Notes: generated from the letters alone by a model not told the origin. A stretch of DNA of 64,000 nucleotides from Dryocola sp032000125 (GCA_032000125.1 DAMALH010000003.1:1-64000); one strand, 5' to 3'; shown: positions 35,549 through 44,271, numbered from the stretch's first letter. Made by a program: numbers and translations.

Positions 35549-35579
35549 TGTCTAATCACTGGCCCGTTAGAAATGTCTA
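35549..35579 (+). repeat. left terminal inverted repeat of the IS
   Basis: Begins TGTCTAATCACTGGCCC and continues GTTAGAAATGTCTA. About 23 of 31 positions match the right end read inward (one gap), including TGTCTA, TGGC, TTAG and AATGTC blocks. Confidence 0.75.
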
Positions 35580-35585
35580 TATGTT

Positions 35586-35622
35586 GAAAAGGCCGCTGCG
35601 AAAATGTTATCCGCAGCGGCCT
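35586..35622 (-). terminator. rho-independent terminator of the passenger gene
   Basis: Perfect 11-bp stem: AGGCCGCTGCG (35590-35600) with CGCAGCGGCCT (35612-35622). Read on the bottom strand it ends in TTTTC. It lies 33 bp beyond the passenger stop and inside the left IS end, so gene and terminator travel with the element. Confidence 0.85.
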
Positions 35623-35654
35623 CTTTAGCATAACGTCATTATGCGAACCATCAA

Positions 35655-36392
35655 TCAATCTTTTTCTGTATGTTCTTTATTTTCACCAACATACGTCAAA
35701 ATATTACTTGTGGAAATTCTAGTTGATGGGCCATCCCATGTTATCGCACCAGACTCACGCAATGAAAACAAATTATTTATAAATTTGGTATCGTCTAATG
35801 AATATTCTTCCGGATACATAGCATTCATTTTTTTGATCAACCCATCAAGCGATATTGAATTGTTTTTCCTTATCAAACCTAATAGCCTGCGGCGAATTAA
35901 TGCGGCAGGAAGGGCTTGGAGTCGCATCGTTTTCTGAATGCCACTTTCAAGAGTTCTTTTTATTTTATCCTCTAACTCCTTGATTTTAAACTCATTTCCC
36001 TCGCTTGACTTGAGTTTCTCATCAACTAAACCAATTATTTCCTGGCTAATGCTATTTTTAAGTGCGTTTATTTTTTCATCATCACCAATAGCATCAACAG
36101 CACTGTTGGGCTGTGGCTTTTTCCATATATGTTGGCGCATATCAGTTACAGTGTCCTTCATCATGGAAAATGTATCAGAATACAATTTGTCAAATATCTT
36201 TTCTAGTCTTTCAACACTGGATTGGATATCTTTCGCAGCTTTCGTTGTTTCTTTAGATGCTTCATTAGACATTTTGTAAAATACAAATGAAAGCCAAATA
36301 GCTCCGATTGCAAGAACTAATGAAGCAATTGTTGCAATGAAACCTACAATAGTTATTGCTGTGTCCAGTACACTTGCTGTATCTGCTGCCAT
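35655..36392 (-). CDS. IS passenger: membrane-anchored coiled-coil protein, possible winged-helix C terminus
   Basis: A 245-residue protein of no family I recognise. Residues about 10-38 form one strong TM segment (TIVGFIATIASLVLAIGAIW), then a charged coiled-coil region (about 40-145; KETTKAAKDIQSSVERLEKIF, KIKELEDKIKRTLE). Residues about 160-235 (LPAALIRRRLLGLIRK, SLDGLIKKMN, FINNLFSLRESGAITWDGPST) look like a winged helix-turn-helix by helix-helix-wing spacing. ATG at 36392 behind TTGAGG. AT-rich. Enclosed by the IS ends, with its own terminator. A role in transposition, immunity or host interaction is open. Confidence 0.75.
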   Translation of the reverse strand: MAADTASVLDTAITIVGFIATIASLVLAIGAIWLSFVFYKMSNEASKETTKAAKDIQSSVERLEKIFDKLYSDTFSMMKDTVTDMRQHIWKKPQPNSAVDAIGDDEKINALKNSISQEIIGLVDEKLKSSEGNEFKIKELEDKIKRTLESGIQKTMRLQALPAALIRRRLLGLIRKNNSISLDGLIKKMNAMYPEEYSLDDTKFINNLFSLRESGAITWDGPSTRISTSNILTYVGENKEHTEKD

Positions 36393-36614
36393 ATAACCTC
36401 AATAGTATAATTGGATAAAATAGTTATTTTCACCGCAAACCAGTTCGGGGTTCTGTGACACCCGAATTTTACCTCGGTTTCTGATGGTTTCCTTTGTATA
36501 TAATATCATTGAAGTTTTTGCATTTCTCAGAAATCTTTTCTGGATTTGATTGCAATAGCCGAAAGATAGCGCACACATTGCCGCTGGTCAGTGAGTACGA
36601 GGTTTCTGCCAAGT

Positions 36615-37854
36615 TCACCTTTTACCAAAGATGGCCTCAGAGCTCCCCTGAAGCTTTATCATGGCTTCAAGCAGGTCATCTTCGTTCAGTGAGCGCTGGG
36701 ATTTGTTGATACTAGGGGCGTGCCGTCTGCGGGAAGGCTCATCACCAGAACAAGGTAACGATTGCGAGCGATTATTGTCCCGCTTTCTCTGGACCTGACG
36801 GGCAATATCCAACACATGGCCAAGTCTCTTGTTATCCACAATTGCGACGGGATCAACTTCAGAAAGCCGGTCATAGGTGGAGTAGGGCAGCAGCACGCCA
36901 TTTAGTCGCAACTCCTTATGTCCGTCAGGGTAATGCCAGACATCAATATATTTGCCGATGGCTCTTCGACTGCATTCGCTGTCCTCAATCAGATAGAGGA
37001 TTTTATCGTATTGTACAGTCAGACTTTTTGATACACGGCGGGGCTCTCGCCAGGTAAATTCCGCATCAAGGTCATCGTCTAATGCCAGTGGCCGGTGCGC
37101 GTTAAAATCATGCAATGGTTCTTTAGCAAAGCGCCGGTTATAATCCGCCATGTATTCTTCTGCAAATGCGTTGGCCGCTTCTATCGTACAGATCCCCTCA
37201 AGCCTGAACTCCTTAACCAGCCGGTCCTGAAGGGTTAGATGAGCACGTTCCACACGGCCTTTGGCCTGGCTGGTTTCTGCGCACAGCGGTGTGATATTGA
37301 GGCAGCGCATTGCCCTGGCAAACTGGGTTTCGCCGGGACCGGTGGTGGCATGCTTATTATTAACCCGGAAGACACTGGCTTTATCGCTGTAAAGGATCAT
37401 GGGTTTACCGTATTTTTCGATATAGCCACGAGTCGCTTCAAAATAGGTAAATGTGGATTCAGATTTCACAAACAGCAGGTGCATCAGGCGACTGGTGGCA
37501 TCGTCAACATAGACAAGAGCAGTACAGGGTCGACCCCGGTTTTCAAACCAGTGATGGTCACAGCCATCAATTTGTATCAGTTCGCCAGTACAAGGCCGCC
37601 GGTAACGAGGCTGATGAATTTTAGGTGCGCGCTGTCTGCGAGGGATCCAGAGTCCGGCTTGTATCATGAGGCGTCGGATGGTTTCTTTGCCAAGGACCAG
37701 ACCGTGAACTTCCTCCAGCTTTTCCCGCGCCAGCGTGGGGCCAAAATCACGGTAGTGTTCCCGGATTATACTTAGTGCCTGATCTGTCAGTGACGCTGGC
37801 AACAGACGGGTTGATTTCTTTCACGGTGAACATCCCGGCGTCATGTATAGCCAT
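36615..37854 (-). pseudogene. ISNCY/IS1202-family transposase, N-terminal deletion and frameshift
   Basis: The catalytic part is intact over 395 codons: a DDE-type core with LIQIDGCDHHWFENRG, VYVDDATSRLMHLLFV and AETSQAKGRVERAHL. The natural start is the ATG at 37854 behind GATGAGGAG, giving MAIHDAGMFTVKEIN. Then, near 37805-37812, the frame jumps to LLPASLTDQAL. The helix-turn-helix domain expected between them (roughly 50 or more residues by family knowledge) is missing and the frames differ by one, so the transposase should be non-functional. Confidence 0.8.
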
Positions 37855-37917
37855 AGAAAACTCCTCATCAGGAAAAGTGAGTTGTTGTCTAGGCATACAG
37901 GTTTCAAAACTATAGCC

Positions 37918-37947
37918 TGGACATTCCTAATGAGCCACAAATAGACA
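37918..37947 (-). repeat. right terminal inverted repeat of the IS
   Basis: Read inward on the bottom strand: TGTCTATTTGTGGCTC, then ATTAGGAATGTCCA. It mirrors the left end with shared TGTCTA, TGGC, TTAG and AATGTC blocks. Confidence 0.75.
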
Positions 37948-37971
37948 TTAGCATTGAGCCTCTACAACCTT

Positions 37972-37999
37972 GGTGCGCATAATGTATATTATGTTAAAT
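37972..37999 (+). other. dif: chromosome dimer resolution site dif
   Basis: XerC arm GGTGCGCATAA (37972-37982), 6-bp centre TGTATA (37983-37988) and XerD arm TTATGTTAAAT (37989-37999). I recall this as identical over all 28 bases to E. coli dif, where XerCD, activated by FtsK, resolves chromosome dimers at division. It lies in a 425-bp gene-free stretch (37948-38372) with no other feature except one KOPS-like octamer. Genomic polarity signals reverse here. Confidence 0.97.
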
Positions 38000-38032
38000 T
38001 AACTATTCAAGTAAGTAACTTCATAAATCCAA

Positions 38033-38040
38033 CCCTTCCC
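38033..38040 (-). other. KOPS-like octamer, inverted, next to dif
   Basis: CCCTTCCC on the top strand is GGGAAGGG on the bottom strand, pointing back to dif 34 bp away. Polarity is opposite to all octamers seen on the left. Confidence 0.5.
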
Positions 38041-38372
38041 TTATAAAATCAGTACGATAGTTATACTTACAGTCTGCTGTTTCATTACTTTCTTTTTACG
38101 CAGTCGCACCCTGTTATTGCTTTGGCTTTTTCAGCCATCCACACAGTGGATCGTTCTAGTGGAGTCCCAGAGTGCGCTGAGTTAGCCCAGCCCTGCTTCT
38201 GGCTTCCTTAAGACGTTCTGGTAAGGAATGATTTTTTCCATGATGGTATCCCGTGGAATAAGTATGCTTGTTACTGCGGGCGGGAAACATTACGCCGTTG
38301 AGTGATACTTACATCAGGAATAATCAGAGCAGTAAGTTCGTTTTCTTTCTGTCGGGAATGCGTGCGCAGAAT

Positions 38373-39743
38373 TCAAGGAAAAGTCGCTGAACCGCCAAAC
38401 TCCAGATAGATTTTTGCCAGATTATTTAATTGGTTAAATCGATTTTCATCCAGTAACAGCTCGGCCTGGCGGCGTTTCTCCTGGGCATCAAGCCAGAAAG
38501 AAATCCGCGCCGCGCCCTGCCTGTAGCGCACTTCGTTTAGCCTCTCTGATTCTTTTGCCAGTTTAAGACCTTCACGAAGACGCGCCTCTTGTGCAATTAG
38601 TTGATTACGAAGAGAAAGAGCGTCCTCTATGCTGCTCATCGACTTGTAAAGTGCCTGTTTAAACTCCAGCACGCGCTGTTCATAGTCATTGCGTGCAATC
38701 TTCACGTCCACCCTCCTTTCTCTCCATTCCAGGAACGGCAGCGTTAGGCTCGCTCCAACAGAGCCGACAGGATTATGGAGAAAGGTCATGAGTGTGTTGC
38801 TGCTGGTACCAAGCGAGCCGGTCAGACTGAACGCCGGATAAAATTCGGTGCGCTGGATATCAACCGTGGTCAGCGCTTCACGCACCCGCCACTCTTTGGC
38901 GCTGATATCAGGTCGATGCCGCAGCACGCTGACCGGAATATTCACATTGACCTGTGGCAGCGGTCCCGTCGGTAACGCTTTTGGCTCGACAATCGGGCTA
39001 CCCGGCGCGGTGCCAAGCAGAACGGCCTGCTGATTAAGCGCCTGCAAACGTTCATTCTGCAACGCGGTCAGTCTGTTCTCCTGGGATAGCACGCCCTGCT
39101 GTGCGTCCACCACATCCAGCCAGGAAGCACCGCCCGCTGCGTAGCGAGCATTAGCCAGACGCAGCGTCTCTTTTGCGTAATCGATACTCTGTTGAAGGAT
39201 AGACAGCTGCTGGTTAATAAAGCCGATGCGCCAGTAGTTATTACTGGCATCTGAGAGTAGCGTCAGGCGGACAGTACGCAAATCCTCTTCTGAGATCTCA
39301 CGTGCCCACGCTTTCGCGTCACGCTGGCGCGCTATCTTGCCCCACAGATCCAGTTCATAGCTGGTATTGAGATTGGCGGAGCTGCCCCTGCGCCAGCCAG
39401 CTGAGCCGTCCAGTTGCTTTCTGCCCTCCACGCCGAGTGAACCTTTGAGTCCCGGATCGTTCACGATGCCAACCCGCTCCTCGTCCAGCCGGGCGCGATA
39501 CACGCGCAACACCGCCCCAGCCACGTCGTTATTGCTGGCTATAACCTGCCGCAGCCAGCCGTCGAGTTGTGGGTCGTTAAACGCTTGCCAGTCAAACGGC
39601 GCCGTCTCTCCGGCAGCAGCACCCTGATACCAGCCTGCAGGATATTTCACCTCAGGAGCCTGGTAATCGCTTTCCAGGGAGTTTGCACAGCCTGCGCTAA
39701 GTAAGACAGCAAGGCATACAGCTAAAGGGGATAATGTTTTCAT
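38373..39743 (-). CDS. outer-membrane efflux lipoprotein (NodT/OprM-type TolC family)
   Basis: A 456-residue RND/ABC-type outer-membrane channel. The lipobox LSAGC puts the lipidated Cys at residue 19, with Ala at +2 (outer-membrane sorting). Two internally repeated OEP domains follow (YELDLWGKIARQRDAKA; VSVLRHRPDISAKEWRVREA). It lies 3 bp downstream of macB, so the three genes form a tripartite macrolide-type or siderophore-type exporter with a dedicated channel, as in Pseudomonas PvdRT-OpmQ; E. coli MacAB instead borrows TolC. Confidence 0.9.
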   Translation of the reverse strand: MKTLSPLAVCLAVLLSAGCANSLESDYQAPEVKYPAGWYQGAAAGETAPFDWQAFNDPQLDGWLRQVIASNNDVAGAVLRVYRARLDEERVGIVNDPGLKGSLGVEGRKQLDGSAGWRRGSSANLNTSYELDLWGKIARQRDAKAWAREISEEDLRTVRLTLLSDASNNYWRIGFINQQLSILQQSIDYAKETLRLANARYAAGGASWLDVVDAQQGVLSQENRLTALQNERLQALNQQAVLLGTAPGSPIVEPKALPTGPLPQVNVNIPVSVLRHRPDISAKEWRVREALTTVDIQRTEFYPAFSLTGSLGTSSNTLMTFLHNPVGSVGASLTLPFLEWRERRVDVKIARNDYEQRVLEFKQALYKSMSSIEDALSLRNQLIAQEARLREGLKLAKESERLNEVRYRQGAARISFWLDAQEKRRQAELLLDENRFNQLNNLAKIYLEFGGSATFP

Positions 39744-39746
39744 GGG

Positions 39747-41687
39747 TTACTCGCTGGCCAGTGAAACGACCGGGTCCATCCTTGCCGCCTTGCGAGCGGG
39801 GAGATAACCAAAGATCATGCCGATTAAAGTTGAGCAGAAGAATGCGGCGGCAGCGGCCTGCCATGAATAAATAGCGGTAAACATGGCACCCGCCAGCGCG
39901 GTAAACAGCGCGCCGGCGGCGTACGATAGCGCAATACCCAACGCGCCGCCGATAAGACACACCAGCACGGCCTCAATCATGAATTGCTGCATGATATCGC
40001 TCCGCCGCGCGCCTACCGCCATGCGCACGCCAATTTCATGGGTACGTTCGGTCACCGACACCAGCATAATGTTCATCACCCCAATACTGCCGATCATCAG
40101 CGAGATGCAGGCCACCATCAGAATCAAGATACTGAAGGTCATTGAGGTCCGTTCGATAGATTTTCGAATCTGTTCGAAATTAAAGAGCTGGAAGTCTTTC
40201 ACACCGTGACGCTGGGTCAATAGCTGAGAAATAGCGCTGACCGCCGCTTCGTTAGCAACATTGTCCTTAAGCCGGACGCTGATGCTGCTCAACACCGGTT
40301 TCCCTACCATTCGGTACATCACCGTGCTGTAAGGCATCCAGACGTTAATGCGGTTTGGCGCATAGCTACGGTTGTTGCTTTTGGCTATACCGACGACCCG
40401 CGCAGGCACCGAGCCAAGAAAGACGATTTGACCCAGCGCCTGTAATCCCGCATCGTCAAATAGCGCCTTGCGGGCGTTTTCATCAATGATCGCTTCCTGC
40501 AGGGCATTTCGGTCGTCCCGGAAAGTGGCTCCCTGCAAAAGCTCAATACCGTTAACGCGAAAATGATCGCGCCCAACGCCGTTGATCGTGGCGGTGGCGG
40601 ATTTACCGAGAAAACGAATGTTGTCTGAAGCGTTAACTTCGGGGCTGACGCTGTCAACAAACCCCTGCTTTGCTAACGCCTCTGCGTCTGCCGGAACCAG
40701 CGTACGGATGCTTTCGGTGCTGTCGTCAAAGAAATCCCTTCCCGGAAAGATGCTCACCACGTTGGTTCCCAACTCTTTAATATTTTCCAGGGTTCGCTGC
40801 TTCGCGCCCTCACCCAGCGCCACAACCGTAACAACTGCGGCGATGCCAAAAATAATGCCCGTCATGGTTAACGTCGTGCGCAGGCGGTGTGCATTCATCG
40901 CTTTTAGCGCCATTTGCAGAGATTCACGGGTGCGGTCGAACATACTTTGCCAGCGGCTTTGCTGAACTCTGTCAGGTGGAGTGAGGGCAACCCCTGAGGT
41001 AGCGCGACTACCGGTATCAGAAATTATTTCGCCGTCACGCAGCTCAATAATACGGTTAGCGTGCTGCGCTACCTTCATATCGTGAGTCACCATAACCACG
41101 GTGTGACCACGCTGATTCAGTTCGCTGAGGATTGCCAGCACCTCCTGACCGGACTGGGTATCCAGCGCGCCGGTCGGCTCATCCGCAAGGATGATTTCAC
41201 CGCCGTTGATCAGCGAGCGGGCGATACTTACGCGCTGCTGCTGACCGCCGGAAAGCTCCCCCGGTTTATGGTGTTCGCGGCCTTCCAGCCCAAGCCTGCC
41301 GAGCAGTGAAGCGGCTCGCAGACGGCGCTTGTCACGCTCGCTATTGGCATAAATCGCCGGAATTTCGACGTTACCTAACGCGCTAAGGTCGGGCATTAAA
41401 TGGTAACGCTGGAAGATAAAACCGATATGCTCGCGGCGGATCCTTGCCAGCTCATCCGGTGAAAGCTGGGCGGCATTCTGGCCGCTGATGTAGTAGTCGC
41501 CGCAATCCGGGACGTCGAGACAGCCCATAATATTCATCAGAGTTGACTTACCGGAACCGGAGGCACCGATGATCGCTACCAGCTCTCCAGCCGCGATAGT
41601 CAGATCGATCTCTTTCAACACGGTAAGAGCCTGTCCACCGTTGGTATAGGTGCGGCTGATGCCCTTCAGCTCTATGATATTACTCAC
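39747..41687 (-). CDS. macB: MacB-family ABC exporter
   Basis: A 646-residue inner-membrane mechanotransmission ABC protein: N-terminal ATPase (Walker A GASGSGKST, signature LSGGQQQRVSIARSL, Walker B LADEPTGALD), TM1 near residue 270, a large periplasmic domain and three C-terminal TMs (SILILMVACISLMIGSIGVMNI). Its start overlaps macA by ATGA. Substrate here may be a macrolide, peptide or siderophore; the symbol reflects family, not proven orthology. Confidence 0.9.
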   Translation of the reverse strand: MSNIIELKGISRTYTNGGQALTVLKEIDLTIAAGELVAIIGASGSGKSTLMNIMGCLDVPDCGDYYISGQNAAQLSPDELARIRREHIGFIFQRYHLMPDLSALGNVEIPAIYANSERDKRRLRAASLLGRLGLEGREHHKPGELSGGQQQRVSIARSLINGGEIILADEPTGALDTQSGQEVLAILSELNQRGHTVVMVTHDMKVAQHANRIIELRDGEIISDTGSRATSGVALTPPDRVQQSRWQSMFDRTRESLQMALKAMNAHRLRTTLTMTGIIFGIAAVVTVVALGEGAKQRTLENIKELGTNVVSIFPGRDFFDDSTESIRTLVPADAEALAKQGFVDSVSPEVNASDNIRFLGKSATATINGVGRDHFRVNGIELLQGATFRDDRNALQEAIIDENARKALFDDAGLQALGQIVFLGSVPARVVGIAKSNNRSYAPNRINVWMPYSTVMYRMVGKPVLSSISVRLKDNVANEAAVSAISQLLTQRHGVKDFQLFNFEQIRKSIERTSMTFSILILMVACISLMIGSIGVMNIMLVSVTERTHEIGVRMAVGARRSDIMQQFMIEAVLVCLIGGALGIALSYAAGALFTALAGAMFTAIYSWQAAAAAFFCSTLIGMIFGYLPARKAARMDPVVSLASE

Positions 41688-42871
41688 AGTACAAACCCTT
41701 CCCCAGGCGCTTTCTCACCCGGCTGCGACAGCACAACGTTTTCCCCTACTTTTAAACCCTCAAGGATCTGAATATCCACGTTGTTGGTAATGCCGGTTTT
41801 GACCTCGCGGGTTTCCAGTTTGTTACCACTGGTCAGCACCTGCACCTGCTGCTTGTTGCCATTGACTTTGCGCACCGCCTGAATCGGTACCAGCAGAGTA
41901 TTTTTAGCCTCGCTGGCCAGCAAGGTTACCTGTGCTGTCATGGCAATACGCAGTCGGTTTTCCGGGTTCGGAACATCCAGCAGCGCATTGTAGTACACCG
42001 AAGCATTTGAAGTGCCTGAACCCGAGGCCGAGCTGCTGCTGGCAAGGGAATCGTCTTTCATCACTGACTCAGGTGCCAGTTCAACGGTACGTAGCGTGGC
42101 GTCGTAATGCTTATCCGGCTCCGAGAAAATGGTGAACCTGGCTTTTTGCCCCGGTGAAATTCGTGTGATATCCGCCTCAGAGATCTGGGCTTTAATGGTC
42201 ATGACGTCCAGACGGGCGAGTTTGATAATGGTCGGTGCACTTTGACTGGAGTTCACCGTCTGGCCCTGTTGGGTGACAACAGCAATAACAATGCCATCCA
42301 TTGGAGCAACAACCTTTGTATAACCCAGATCGACCTTTTTCTTATCGACATCAATCTGCGCCTGCACGAGTTTGGCATTCAATGACAGCAATTCCGCGCG
42401 AGTGGTGGCCAGCGTGGCTTCGGCAGTTTCAAAGTCTTCCCGCGAGCTGGCAGCCTCGCTTAGCATCTGGCGCTGGCGCTTAAAACGCAGTTCGGCCTGT
42501 TTCAATAGCGCCTGCTTAGCCTGAAGTTCCGCTTTCACCACGTTGAGTGCAGCTTCTGCGTTGCGCAAGTCATTACGCTGCGGGACGTCATCAATATCGG
42601 CAATTGACTGCCCTTTAGTAACACGATCGCCTAACTTAACTTTCAGCGACTTAACCTGGCCAGAAACCTGTGCGCCAACGTTTACCCGTTCAATAGCATC
42701 AATGCGACCGGTAGCAAGTACGGCGTTTTCAATATCGCCGAGGCGTGCCGGAGCGGTAACATAATCAGGAACCTGCGGGCTTCTCAGGAAGAAGAACAAG
42801 GCGATGATAAGAACAATTAGCAGAGTTGCAGCACCGGTGAATACGCGACGAGGGGGGAATTTTGTTAACAT
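41684..42871 (-). CDS. macA: MacA-family periplasmic adaptor
   Basis: A 395-residue membrane-fusion protein: N-terminal TM (VFTGAATLLIVLIIALFFFL), lipoyl-like halves (VNVGAQVSGQVKSLKVKLGD; MDGIVIAVVTQQGQTVN), a long helical hairpin and a beta-barrel domain. A Ser/Gly-rich loop (ASSSSASGSGTSNAS) is unusually long. First gene of the efflux operon; the promoter should be in 42872-42950. Confidence 0.9.
   Translation of the reverse strand: MLTKFPPRRVFTGAATLLIVLIIALFFFLRSPQVPDYVTAPARLGDIENAVLATGRIDAIERVNVGAQVSGQVKSLKVKLGDRVTKGQSIADIDDVPQRNDLRNAEAALNVVKAELQAKQALLKQAELRFKRQRQMLSEAASSREDFETAEATLATTRAELLSLNAKLVQAQIDVDKKKVDLGYTKVVAPMDGIVIAVVTQQGQTVNSSQSAPTIIKLARLDVMTIKAQISEADITRISPGQKARFTIFSEPDKHYDATLRTVELAPESVMKDDSLASSSSASGSGTSNASVYYNALLDVPNPENRLRIAMTAQVTLLASEAKNTLLVPIQAVRKVNGNKQQVQVLTSGNKLETREVKTGITNNVDIQILEGLKVGENVVLSQPGEKAPGEGFVL
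41696..41703 (-). other. KOPS-like octamer, inverted
   Basis: CCCTTCCC on the top strand; GGGAAGGG on the bottom strand, pointing to dif. Located in the macA 3' end. Confidence 0.4.
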
Positions 42872-43660
42872 TGCACAGGTTTTCCATAACGATAAACAGC
42901 AGTGGTTCAGGCACCACAGTACCTCGCCCAGTATCTACTGGAGGTAAACACTGCGCTATTTATTGCAGATCGTAATCGAAATCCTCCACCGTGCAATCAA
43001 TTCCGCAGAACCTACAATAAATCGTTACTCGTTCACAGGTCGAGAACAACTGCAATGTATGCCCAGCGTTTACCTGTACAGATACAGGTCACATCACCGC
43101 ACCACAACTTGAAAGCCTGCTATGGCCTTCTCTTCCTCAACTCCATGTCAGCCTGGCACGTCATGACTCAGTTGACGATATCTAAAAACGAAATGCGCGC
43201 TGCCGCTCCTTTACATTTATTCCCTTCCCTGCTGGTGAGATCCATTAATAACCATCGTTGTGAGCAACGGGCGTCTGGAATCCATGCAGGCTATGTTTGT
43301 TATCTGCCTGAGAATCAAATCCGCATCATCCATCACTCCGTAAGCTTAACCCTGGCCTCCATGCTTGAGGCCCTTGCAACGCGGCGAACATGAGAGAAGC
43401 CAGCAAACATTATATGGGTTATTAAATCAGGGGATGTTAATCATCCTGGTAAAAAGCACATTAAATACTGAAGCCATCTGCTTTTAAAAGAAAAACATAT
43501 GGTAAGGAAGTTAAATATAAGAAATCACAGATCTGATTGTTTACTAAGGTAAAAATTAAAACGGCACATTAAAAACCACTATTTAAATAGCATCACGATC
43601 AGCAAAACCACGTTCTGGATCTCATTTTCAAAAAAATCAGATGTCACGATAAATCATAGT
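42872..43660. other. gene-poor spacer between efflux and PTS operons
   Basis: About 790 bp without a convincing gene. A 163-codon frame at 42902-43393 has no ribosome site, unusual composition and no recognisable domain. The first part must hold the macA promoter and the last part the PTS promoter; the second half (43400-43660) is strongly AT-rich. Confidence 0.5.
43222..43229 (-). other. KOPS-like octamer, inverted
   Basis: CCCTTCCC on the top strand; bottom-strand GGGAAGGG points to dif. Confidence 0.4.
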
Positions 43661-43698
43661 GTGTATAACTATACATTCATCAATGTATTACTATACAC
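43661..43698. promoter_or_regulatory. 38-bp imperfect palindrome, likely operator of the PTS operon
   Basis: GTGTATAACTATACATT (43661-43677), centre CATC, then AATGTATTACTATACAC (43682-43698). Arms match at 14 of 17 positions. It ends 31 bp before the srlA-like start codon and includes -10-like TATAAC/TATACA, so a bound protein would block transcription. The nearby RpiR regulator is the obvious candidate. Confidence 0.65.
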
Positions 43699-43729
43699 AA
43701 ATTTAAGACATTCTTATCTGGAGGCTGAA

Positions 43730-44254
43730 ATGATAGTTGAGTTAGCAGAACAGTTCATAAACCTGTTCCGTAGTTCAGGTAAAATTTTTTCGGATATGGT
43801 CACTGGCACCATTCCGATGCTGATCACCCTCATTTTGACCGTGAATTTTATAATGAAGCTTGTTGGTGAGAAGAGAATGGAAAAGTTTGCAGGCGTGATG
43901 GGACGATCCAAGATATTGACCTATGGTGTTTTACCCACCCTTGCCTGGTTTTTCCTAAGTAGCCCAGGGGCTTTAACGATGGGTAAATTTTTACCGGAGC
44001 GTTGTAAACCGGCCTATCAGGATGCTCTGGGAACAACTGTACATCCCCTAACCTCTCTGTTCCCGCATATCGTTCCTTCTGAGCTGTTTATCTGGCTGGG
44101 TATAGCCGCAGGCCTTTCGCAATTGCATATTTCTGTAGCCGATTTCGCCCTGAGAGCGATAGGCGCCGCTATTGTCCTGGGTATTATTCGCGGATTCCTT
44201 ACTGAGTACATTTTTACCCGTCTGGAAAAACGAGAATCGAAGTCATCAACTTGA
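43730..44254 (+). CDS. PTS glucitol/sorbitol-family IIC component
   Basis: A 174-residue membrane protein of the SrlA (EIIC2-Gut) type: EQFINLFRSSGKIFSDMVTGTIPMLITL, FLSSPGALTMGKFLPERCKPAYQDA and VHPLTSLFPHIVPSELFIWLGIAAG. ATG at 43730 follows GGAGG; a longer reading would run through the operator palindrome. First gene of a four-gene operon (IIC, IIA, IIBC, dehydrogenase). Imports a polyol, which may not be sorbitol given the changed dehydrogenase. Confidence 0.88.
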   Translation: MIVELAEQFINLFRSSGKIFSDMVTGTIPMLITLILTVNFIMKLVGEKRMEKFAGVMGRSKILTYGVLPTLAWFFLSSPGALTMGKFLPERCKPAYQDALGTTVHPLTSLFPHIVPSELFIWLGIAAGLSQLHISVADFALRAIGAAIVLGIIRGFLTEYIFTRLEKRESKSST

Positions 44255-44271
44255 TTATCTGAGAAGGTTAT

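Larger units (their letters stand above)
35549..37947 (-). mobile_element. IS1202/ISNCY-like insertion element with passenger gene (degenerate)
   Basis: A 2399-bp element bounded by imperfect terminal inverted repeats that both begin ATGTCTA-like, TGTCTA at the very tip. It contains, on the bottom strand, a transposase with an N-terminal deletion and a passenger gene closed by its own terminator near the left end. No target duplication is visible. It ends 24 bp from dif. The family call rests on the transposase sequence (PASLTDQALSIIREHYRDFG, QIDGCDHHWFENRG, TSQAKGRVERAHLTLQDRLV) as recalled for ISNCY members. Confidence 0.8.

Noticed and set aside
35519..37975. Target-site duplication flanking the IS
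   Set aside because: Compared the last 30 bases before 35549 with the first 30 after 37947; no shared run of useful length.
42902..43393. 163-codon open frame between the efflux and PTS operons
   Set aside because: No ribosome site, unusual His/Asn/Cys-rich product, no domain, overlaps likely promoter DNA.
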